DNA of 8,374 bases from an uncultured Candidatus Saccharibacteria bacterium (GTDB taxonomy: Bacteria; Patescibacteria; Saccharimonadia; Saccharimonadales; UBA6022): positions 1 to 8,374 of the forward strand of contig CAMPJF010000046.1 in the NCBI GenBank assembly GCA_946886725.1. The letters run 5' to 3'. Position numbers and translations under genes: made by a program. Below are positions 1 through 5,026 of this stretch, piece by piece; within the stretch, counting starts at the first letter, position 1; the number at the start of each line of letters is the position of its first letter. The notes under the pieces are model-generated. The model was not told the origin of the DNA. It saw only the letters and a list, made by a program, of their open reading frames with translations, and did not search any database.

Positions 1-143
1 ACTTGGTTGACGCATTAATAAAGATCGGCGCAGGTGATGTACTCATCGAAACTATCGGTACGCCACCACCACCAAAAGACGAGACAGCCGCGGCTGTAGC
101 TGCTATTATGGGTGGAGGAGAAGAAGTGAGCGTAGGCGAATAA
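1..143 (+). CDS. 3' end of an unidentified protein (partial)
   Basis: An open frame enters from the left edge (first full codon at position 3) and ends at TAA 141-143, giving the last 46 residues of a protein. The visible tail contains IKIGAGDVLIETIG, then a TPPPPK proline run, then an Ala/Gly/Glu-rich end finishing in EEVSVGE. I do not recognise the family. It does not resemble the C-terminus of bL9, a frequent dnaB neighbour. The flexible, acidic, proline-containing tail suggests a disordered C-terminus after a folded domain that lies outside the window. It ends 19 nt before dnaB on the same strand with no terminator between, so the two are probably co-transcribed. The reading frame is confident because it is open to the edge and correctly spaced before dnaB; the function is unknown. 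Confidence 0.6.
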   Translation, partial: LVDALIKIGAGDVLIETIGTPPPPKDETAAAVAAIMGGGEEVSVGE

Positions 144-162
144 CCGTTTAACTACAAATATT

Positions 163-1512
163 ATGGCGACTAAAGAAGTAGCGGCCGGAAAAGTGCCACC
201 CCAAAATCTTGACGCCGAGAAGTCATTACTCGGTGCTGTTTTAATTGACGAGGAAACACTCGCCGATATTAGCGAACACGTCAAGCCAAAAGATTTTTAC
301 GATAAACGCCACGCCACAATCTTTGCAGGCATGACACGTCTGTACGAGCGACACAAGCCGGTCGACTTACTCACACTTAGCGACGAATTAAAGAAAAAGG
401 ACGAGCTTGATGTCGTCGGTGGTTCAGCCTATCTCACCGAACTGACGAATTACGTCCCAACCGCAGCACACGCCGAAGCGTATGCTGAAATGGTATCATT
501 AAAGGCCGTCAGACGCCGCTTGATCAAAGCGAGTACGACCATTAGTGAGCTAGGCTACGACGAGGATAACACGACTCAGGAACTGCTTGAAAAAGCCGAG
601 GCCGAACTGTTCAGCGTTAGCGATCAGTCACTCAAACAAGACCTTGTTGCGATCGAAACCATCCTCAACGACAGCTTTGATCGCATGGAAGAGCTACACC
701 GGAATAAAGGTGCGCTACGCGGCGTACGCACTGGTTACCGCGACCTTGACAATATGACCGCCGGGCTGCAACGATCCGACCTTATTATCCTCGCAGCCCG
801 TCCAGCCATGGGTAAAACCACACTCGTGACCAACCTTGCGTACAATGTTGCAACCGTTGCCAAACAAGCCGTTCTGTTCTTTAGCCTCGAGATGAGTAAA
901 GAACAGCTGGTTGACCGTATGCTCGCCGACGCATCAGGTGTCGATGCGTGGAATATTCGTACTGGTAATCTATCCGACGAAGACTTCTCAAAACTATCAG
1001 ATGCGATGGGCGAGATGGCCGAAGCGCCAATCTTCATCGATGACACGCCAGGCGTATCAGTCCTAGAAATGCGCACCAAAGCTCGACGTATTGCCCATGA
1101 GCAGCCAATCGGACTGATTATCATCGACTACCTCCAACTGATGCAGGGCAGCGGTAAGAACGACGGCAACCGCGTGCAAGAGGTGAGTGAAATCTCCCGT
1201 GGACTTAAATTGATCGCCCGTGAATTAAATGTACCTGTTATTGCATTGTCTCAGCTTTCTCGTTCAGTCGAATCTCGCAGTCCGCAGATTCCACAGCTTG
1301 CCGACCTGCGTGAATCGGGATCTATCGAGCAGGATGCCGACATCGTCATGTTCATTTACCGCGAAGCGTACTATAACCCCGAAACCGAACGTGAAAACAT
1401 TACCGACCTCATCATTGCTAAACACCGTAACGGTCCCGTCGGCAAAGTTGAGCTATACTTCCACCCTGAACGTCTTCGCTTTATGTCTCTCGACAAGCGA
1501 CACGACGACTAG
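163..1512 (+). CDS. dnaB: Replicative DNA helicase DnaB
   Basis: Hexameric 5'-3' helicase that unwinds DNA at the replication fork and works with primase. The 449-residue length is normal for the family. The N-terminal DnaB domain begins with PPQNLDAEKSLLGAVL (residues 12-27). The RecA-like C-terminal domain carries Walker A ARPAMGKTT (212-220, Lys218), the SLEMS segment with the expected catalytic Glu243, Walker B LIIIDYLQLM (318-327, Asp322), ALSQLSR (361-367), DLRESGSIEQDAD (381-393) and KHRNGP (420-425). All key motifs are intact and there is no intein in the P-loop. The ATG at 163 gives the standard N-terminus, and an in-frame TAG at 133-135 limits any extension. No Shine-Dalgarno sequence lies in the 19-nt gap to the preceding gene. 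The gene ends in TAG. Identification is secure. Confidence 0.98.
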   Translation: MATKEVAAGKVPPQNLDAEKSLLGAVLIDEETLADISEHVKPKDFYDKRHATIFAGMTRLYERHKPVDLLTLSDELKKKDELDVVGGSAYLTELTNYVPTAAHAEAYAEMVSLKAVRRRLIKASTTISELGYDEDNTTQELLEKAEAELFSVSDQSLKQDLVAIETILNDSFDRMEELHRNKGALRGVRTGYRDLDNMTAGLQRSDLIILAARPAMGKTTLVTNLAYNVATVAKQAVLFFSLEMSKEQLVDRMLADASGVDAWNIRTGNLSDEDFSKLSDAMGEMAEAPIFIDDTPGVSVLEMRTKARRIAHEQPIGLIIIDYLQLMQGSGKNDGNRVQEVSEISRGLKLIARELNVPVIALSQLSRSVESRSPQIPQLADLRESGSIEQDADIVMFIYREAYYNPETERENITDLIIAKHRNGPVGKVELYFHPERLRFMSLDKRHDD

Positions 1513-1518
1513 GCTAGC

Positions 1519-1553
1519 CGCGGTATCTCTACCTGTCGCGCCGCGTTGTATTT
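1519..1553 (+). terminator. Possible weak intrinsic terminator after dnaB
   Basis: CGCGG (1519-1523) can pair with CCGCG (1541-1545) around a 17-nt loop, followed by the T-rich stretch TTGTATTT (1546-1553). A competing small hairpin, GGTA (1522-1525) with TACC (1530-1533) and a TCTC loop, uses some of the same bases. The stem is short and the T-tract is interrupted, so termination may be partial. Its position just after the dnaB stop is right for a terminator. Confidence 0.3.
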
Positions 1554-1631
1554 GATATCGAATTAGTCGACAATATTTCCATACCCTCACTTCGCCGTGC
1601 TGTCTCAGGACGAAACGCATCAATCGCTCGC

Positions 1632-1657
1632 TATGGGAATACTAAGGTTTTCCCATA
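1632..1657. repeat. Perfect 8-bp inverted repeat overlapping the -35 region
   Basis: TATGGGAA (1632-1639) and TTCCCATA (1650-1657) are exact reverse complements separated by 10 nt. The right arm covers the place where a -35 element would sit for the -10 box at 1675-1680. No T-tract follows, so it is a poor terminator; an operator for a dimeric repressor or an RNA hairpin at the end of dnaB read-through transcripts are the two plausible readings. The repeat itself is plain in the sequence; the function is inferred. Confidence 0.5.
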
Positions 1658-1671
1658 CTCTCGCTTACTCG

Positions 1672-1680
1672 TGCTATAAT
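1672..1680 (+). promoter_or_regulatory. Extended -10 promoter for the membrane glycosyltransferase-like gene
   Basis: TGCTATAAT is a perfect TGn plus TATAAT extended -10 element. No good -35 hexamer is present at 17 bp (CCCATA at 1652-1657), which extended -10 promoters tolerate. Transcription should start near 1686-1688, leaving only about 5-7 nt before the ATG at 1693. That is too little for a Shine-Dalgarno site, so the mRNA would be almost leaderless. Confidence 0.75.
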
Positions 1681-1692
1681 CGTAAGTAATTT

Positions 1693-3162
1693 ATGGGTAA
1701 AAAAATAACGGATTACGTCCTATACCGCTGGCGCTATATTATCGGATATAGCATTATAGGCATTTCAATCGTCGGCCTACTTTTACTTGCCGGCCTTAAT
1801 ATTCCTGGCGGAATCAATCAAGCCGAAGTAAACTCGGTTGTCGCAAGCCACAACTTGTCAGTAAAATCATTAGAAGCATTCGACCCTAAATCGGTCATAA
1901 ATCTGCCATACAACACACTGCAGCGGCTATCGACCGAATTGCTTGGGGTTACTAACTTTAGTATCAAACTTCCTTCGCTTATCCTAGGTGCGCTGTCGGC
2001 GCTTGGTATGATACTACTGCTTCAAATGTGGTTTAGGCGCAACGTCGCAACCTTAACCACACTTCTCGTCATAACGACCGGCCAGTTCTTGTTTGTCGCA
2101 CAAAATGGCACGCCTAGCATCGTATATATTTTCTGGTCTGTGTGGCTGCTACTGGCGGCAATGATGGTGTCACGCCGGGCATCACATTTACGTTTGTGGA
2201 AGATTGTATTATTTGGCACCGCAGCGCTCAGTCTGTATACGCCACTAAGTATCTATATCCTTGTTGCACTCGCCAGCGCCGTCGCATTGCACCCGCATCT
2301 ACGCTACCTCGTTCGGCAGTTACTAAAAGCCAAAGCAAACGTAGCAATCGCCATTTTTTGTGCACTAATCGCCATAGCCCCCTTGGCATATGCAATCTAT
2401 AAAGACCCCTCGGTTGGCTTAACATTATTAGGCGTGCCACAAACGATGCCAGATATTGTGTCTAATTTATTCGTTTTACTAAATCAATACTTTAGCTTCA
2501 GTCAACCAAGCGCGGGCGTATTAATGACTCCGATTTACAGCCTTGGCGCAATGATACTCATCGTACTGGGTATTATTCGTCTTTCAACAACAAATTACAC
2601 AGCCCGCAGCTACATAATTACCGCTTGGGTAATCTTACTACTGCCCGTACTCCTTATCACGCCTAATTTCAGCACTATTACATTCGTTCCAGCAATGCTA
2701 CTAATGGCGATGGGCGTAAGCTCACTCCTGCGAAGTTGGTATCAGCTATTTCCCCGTAATCCTTATGCGCGTATCGTTGGCCTGATACCCTTAACAATAC
2801 TTATCGGTGGAATGTTTATTTCCGGCGTCGGACGATACACGTACAACTACCTATATAATCCGGCCACTGCGACGTATTTTTCACACGACCTACAACTGAT
2901 CAACGAACGATTAAGTACGAAGAGTCGTGGCACTATAACAATTGCCGTCAGCCCATCCGAAAAGGCATTTTATGACATAGTCGCCCAAAAGCATTCAAAT
3001 GTCACAATTACCGCGGACAAACCAGACCTGAAGTCGCCAACAACTATCGTGAGCCATTCGGCACGAAAACTCTACGCACTTGCACCGCCAAATCAAATCG
3101 TGACCGACCAACGTTCGGATCTTGCTGATAGGTTTTACATCTATAAAACTGATCAAAAATAA
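1693..3162 (+). CDS. Polytopic membrane protein, likely GT-C/ArnT-like glycosyltransferase
   Basis: A 489-residue integral membrane protein with about ten hydrophobic segments: roughly 15-34, 91-113, 118-136, 141-160, 169-198, 215-234, 282-296, 306-322, 326-347 and 360-380. The first extracytoplasmic loop (35-90), followed by LLGVTNFSIKLPSLILGAL (83-101), matches the layout of GT-C enzymes of the PMT/ArnT type, where a 'G.s.fs.RLpS..lG' segment follows the first loop. These enzymes transfer sugars from polyprenyl-phosphate donors on the outer face of the membrane. The acidic motif usually seen as DE after TM1 appears here as NQAEVNS, keeping only Glu45. A soluble tail of about 109 residues follows the last helix. 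The ATG at 1693 sits directly after an extended -10 box, and the gene forms its own unit between dnaB and ybaB. Membrane topology is confident; the enzymatic assignment is moderate and substrate and acceptor are unknown. Confidence 0.7.
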   Translation: MGKKITDYVLYRWRYIIGYSIIGISIVGLLLLAGLNIPGGINQAEVNSVVASHNLSVKSLEAFDPKSVINLPYNTLQRLSTELLGVTNFSIKLPSLILGALSALGMILLLQMWFRRNVATLTTLLVITTGQFLFVAQNGTPSIVYIFWSVWLLLAAMMVSRRASHLRLWKIVLFGTAALSLYTPLSIYILVALASAVALHPHLRYLVRQLLKAKANVAIAIFCALIAIAPLAYAIYKDPSVGLTLLGVPQTMPDIVSNLFVLLNQYFSFSQPSAGVLMTPIYSLGAMILIVLGIIRLSTTNYTARSYIITAWVILLLPVLLITPNFSTITFVPAMLLMAMGVSSLLRSWYQLFPRNPYARIVGLIPLTILIGGMFISGVGRYTYNYLYNPATATYFSHDLQLINERLSTKSRGTITIAVSPSEKAFYDIVAQKHSNVTITADKPDLKSPTTIVSHSARKLYALAPPNQIVTDQRSDLADRFYIYKTDQK

Positions 3163-3164
3163 CG

Positions 3165-3170
3165 TATACT
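3165..3170 (+). promoter_or_regulatory. -10 box (TATACT) for ybaB-recR
   Basis: TATACT lies just downstream of the preceding stop codon (TAA 3160-3162). It predicts a start near 3177 and a leader of about 25 nt that includes the Shine-Dalgarno site at 3188-3195. There is no TGn extension and no convincing -35 hexamer at normal spacing, so the call rests on the -10 box and its position. Confidence 0.45.
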
Positions 3171-3187
3171 ATTAGAATAAACAAGAC

Positions 3188-3195
3188 AGAGGAGA
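3188..3195 (+). promoter_or_regulatory. Strong Shine-Dalgarno site of ybaB
   Basis: AGAGGAGA, with GGAG ending 7 nt before the ATG at 3202, is well matched to the anti-Shine-Dalgarno sequence and well spaced. It is the only strong ribosome-binding site in front of any gene in this window and fixes the ybaB start. Confidence 0.85.
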
Positions 3196-3201
3196 CAGAA
3201 T

Positions 3202-3492
3202 ATGGCATTTGATAAAATGAAAATGTTGAATGATTTACGTAAGGCGCAAAAAGATCTTGCAAAGGAAATTATTGAAGTAGTAGCAGGTGACGGTGCTGTT
3301 ACCGTACAGATCAACGGTGAGTTGAAAATTAAAAGTGTCAAAATCGACCCTGCAATGGTTGACCTAGATGATATTTCCGAACTCGAACACTGGATTGAAA
3401 TCGCTGTCCGTGACGGTCTCGCAAAGGCGCAAGAAGTTGCCGCTGAGAAAATGAAGCCATTAATGGGCGGCCTAGGCAACCTCGGCCTGTAA
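3202..3492 (+). CDS. YbaB/EbfC family nucleoid-associated protein
   Basis: A 96-residue protein of the YbaB/EbfC family, small dimeric DNA-binding proteins found on the nucleoid. Visible family features are the N-terminal amphipathic helix rich in Met, Lys and Gln (MKMLNDLRKAQKDLAKEI, 6-23), the central strand region AVTVQINGELKIKSVKIDP (32-50), which corresponds to the family's 'v.V.inG...v..v.Idp', and the helix ending in EKMKPLMGGLG (82-92). It is slightly shorter than the usual 100-110 residues, mainly in the N-terminal helix and the C-terminal tail. It sits 8 nt before recR, a neighbourhood conserved across bacteria, although the usual upstream partner dnaX is absent here. It has its own -10 box and a strong ribosome-binding site. 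Confidence 0.9.
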   Translation: MAFDKMKMLNDLRKAQKDLAKEIIEVVAGDGAVTVQINGELKIKSVKIDPAMVDLDDISELEHWIEIAVRDGLAKAQEVAAEKMKPLMGGLGNLGL

Positions 3493-3500
3493 ATTAACCA

Positions 3501-4115
3501 ATGGCGCAGCTACTTCCCGCAGCGCTCCTTCGCGCAATTGACGAACTAGGACGTCTTCCTGGCGTAGGCGCTCGCACGGCTGAGCGCTACGCGTATTTCT
3601 TGTTGCGCAGCGATAGTCACACTGTCGATAAGATCGCTTCGACAATCGCCAGCCTCCATGCCGGCGTAGCAACCTGTCCGATCACGTTCGCACTGATTGA
3701 CGCAGACGAGAAAGTGTCACCGCTATATAGCGACGCTGACCGCAATAAAAAACTCATCGCCGTCGTCGAGGAGCCGCTCGATATTATCGCTCTAGAGCGC
3801 ACAGGGCAGTACCACGGCACCTACCATGTCCTTGGCGGCGCAATATCGCCGATCGACGGCATTGGGCCCGAACAGCTCCACATCCCTGAACTGATCAAGC
3901 GTATCGTCGATGATGAAGTAGAGGAACTGATCATTGCAACCAATGCGAGCGTCGAAGGAGAATCGACTGCCTTGTTTTTGCAACGACACATTCAAGAGCA
4001 GGGGATTAGCGTAAAAATGAGTCGACTAGCGCGCGGGCTCCCCGTTGGGGTTGACCTCGAATATGCCGATCAGATCACCTTAACGCATGCACTCGAAGGT
4101 CGGCGAATCCTCTAA
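3501..4115 (+). CDS. recR: Recombination mediator RecR lacking most of its zinc finger
   Basis: RecR works with RecO/RecF to load RecA onto SSB-coated single-stranded gaps. At 204 residues it is near the usual 198-200. The helix-hairpin-helix LGRLPGVGARTAERYAYFLL (17-35), the Toprim start IAVVEEPLDIIALERTG (86-102), GAISPIDGIGPEQL (113-126), TNASVEGEST (147-156) and the C-terminal RLARGLPVGVDLEYADQITL (175-194) are all recognisable. The region that normally holds four zinc-binding Cys reads ATCPITFALIDADEKVSPLY (57-76): only Cys59 remains. The family's NPxxEG appears as NASVEG, and GGDLEY as GVDLEY. The gene starts 8 nt after ybaB with no obvious Shine-Dalgarno sequence, so translation is probably coupled to ybaB. 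The family assignment is secure. Confidence 0.96.
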   Translation: MAQLLPAALLRAIDELGRLPGVGARTAERYAYFLLRSDSHTVDKIASTIASLHAGVATCPITFALIDADEKVSPLYSDADRNKKLIAVVEEPLDIIALERTGQYHGTYHVLGGAISPIDGIGPEQLHIPELIKRIVDDEVEELIIATNASVEGESTALFLQRHIQEQGISVKMSRLARGLPVGVDLEYADQITLTHALEGRRIL

Positions 4116-4245
4116 GGTCTATTACACATTCTGTGCTCATTCAGCCCTCAAAGAATCTACCGAGCAATTACGTTAAAACAACGTATTTAACATTTCGTCA
4201 AAAAAACATGTTCATAATTATATTACCTCTGTTATAATTAGATAA
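4116..4245. other. AT-rich intergenic region with small overlapping inverted repeats
   Basis: This 130-bp gap holds no open frame of note. It contains ACGTT (4170-4174) facing AACGT (4180-4184) with a 5-nt loop, and the overlapping GTTAAA (4172-4177) facing TTTAAC (4186-4191). Neither is followed by a clear T-run, so neither is a convincing terminator for recR. A run of seven A (4200-4206) lies just upstream of the promoter of the next gene and could act as an UP-like element. Confidence 0.45.
4211..4238 (+). promoter_or_regulatory. Extended -10 promoter abutting the start codon at 4246
   Basis: TGTTATAAT (4230-4238) is a perfect extended -10 element. TTCATA (4211-4216) matches TTGACA at 4 of 6 positions with a 16-bp spacer, and a seven-A run lies immediately upstream. 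The predicted start is at about 4245-4246, which coincides with the ATG, so the transcript should be leaderless. The block TACCTCTGTTATAAT (4224-4238) is identical to the one before the DHH gene. Confidence 0.85.
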
Positions 4246-4968
4246 ATGTCATTTCATGAGAATCAATTTTCGATCCGACGACCCCTGCACGAAGAAAGTA
4301 TAGGGCAGGTTCATGATGCAATGGAGAATCTACCACCCGGAATGGTCGCGCCGCGCGCCGATCGGGGATTAGGATTGACACTCATCGAGCGCAGCTTCAT
4401 ATCACATAATATGGGCCGTCGACGCTGGCACGCTCCGCAAACTCGCTACGATGAAATCTTCCGTCCTATCGTACGCTCGTCACTAGAGCAGCAAGACTTA
4501 CGCGTTAATGACGTGCGTTACTTTGGCCGCAATCTTGGCCGCATCAGTCTGGCGCTCGTTCTAGACGACGCAGATGAAGTCCTTTCACACGAACATGCCG
4601 CCTACAGCAAGCGTATTCAACCAATCAAAAAGATGGGCTCGCTTGCATTTGTTCCACACATCACTGTCGGCAGCATCCCGTACGAGCACGCAACCTCTTC
4701 ATTACTCTCTACACTTGAAGAAAACATGCCCGAAACTATCACGCTTCAACCTGTGCAAACCAAGGATATTCGATATCTGCCATACACCATGCAAGAAGCC
4801 ATCAGTTTCCATAATGGCATCGCTCCGCCGGAACGGCCCGTACACGTATCAAGCCAACCCAATCACGAACCATCAACACTTCCTATGCTGTTATCGCACC
4901 CGATTGAATTTTTACACTCACTTCGCAGGGAGCGCGAAGTAACCGCTGACATGGACATAGTTGAATAA
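4246..4968 (+). CDS. Hypothetical protein resembling a degenerate 2H phosphoesterase
   Basis: A 240-residue soluble protein with no signal peptide or membrane segment. FVPHITVGSIPY (135-146) looks like the second HxT motif of 2H phosphoesterases (LigT/2'-5' RNA ligase/cyclic phosphodiesterase group). About 95 residues earlier, GLGLTLIERSF (41-51) sits where the first HxT would be, but the His position is Gly43 (GLT instead of HxT). The intervening RYFGRNLGRISLALVLDDA (91-109) would supply the central strands of the fold. If the assignment is right, one of the two catalytic His is missing, so the protein may be inactive or use another chemistry. The last 55 residues, including PPERPVHVSSQPNHEPST, look flexible and do not belong to the fold. 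The start is fixed by the promoter box 7 nt upstream; there is no room for a ribosome-binding site. The gene is real, judging by length, promoter and fit with its neighbours; the family call is tentative. Confidence 0.6.
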   Translation: MSFHENQFSIRRPLHEESIGQVHDAMENLPPGMVAPRADRGLGLTLIERSFISHNMGRRRWHAPQTRYDEIFRPIVRSSLEQQDLRVNDVRYFGRNLGRISLALVLDDADEVLSHEHAAYSKRIQPIKKMGSLAFVPHITVGSIPYEHATSSLLSTLEENMPETITLQPVQTKDIRYLPYTMQEAISFHNGIAPPERPVHVSSQPNHEPSTLPMLLSHPIEFLHSLRREREVTADMDIVE

Positions 4969-4988
4969 TACGAACGCGCACACGCAAT

Positions 4989-5020
4989 CTGACAGTCACA
5001 GCAGATACCTCTGTTATAAT
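4989..5020 (+). promoter_or_regulatory. Extended -10 promoter of the DHH phosphoesterase gene
   Basis: TGTTATAAT (5012-5020) is a perfect extended -10 element lying 6 nt before ATG 5027, within the short gap after the 2H-like gene. CTGACA (4989-4994) matches a -35 at 5 of 6 positions but with a long 20-bp spacer, so it may not be used. The predicted transcription start is at or next to the ATG, implying a leaderless mRNA. The block TACCTCTGTTATAAT (5006-5020) repeats the promoter at 4224-4238 exactly. Confidence 0.85.
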
Positions 5021-5026
5021 GAAAAG

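Noticed and set aside
114..123. GGAGGAGAAG as a Shine-Dalgarno site for dnaB
   Set aside because: It lies about 40 nt before the dnaB ATG and encodes the Gly-Glu tail of the previous gene; it is too far away to position a ribosome on dnaB.
153..158. TACAAA as a -10 box giving a leaderless dnaB mRNA
   Set aside because: It deviates from TATAAT, has no TGn or -35 support and lies only 4 nt from the ATG; co-transcription with the preceding gene is simpler.
735..1124. Open frame of 129 codons on the - strand inside dnaB
   Set aside because: It lies wholly opposite the conserved helicase domain, has a Ser/Arg-rich composition typical of antisense frames and no start signals.
1229..1555. Open frame of 108 codons on the + strand overlapping the end of dnaB
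   Set aside because: Most of it is an out-of-frame reading of conserved dnaB motifs; the part past the dnaB stop is short and shows no family features.
3153..3479. Open frame of 108 codons on the - strand opposite ybaB
   Set aside because: It is the mirror of a well-conserved gene with its own ribosome-binding site; the translation resembles no family.
4170..4191. Overlapping small inverted repeats as a recR terminator
   Set aside because: Both stems are only 5-6 bp and AT-rich, and no T-run follows either of them.
4574..4942. Open frame of 122 codons on the + strand inside the 2H-like gene
   Set aside because: It is an alternative frame of a gene supported by its promoter and the HIT motif; composition is irregular and there is no ribosome-binding site.
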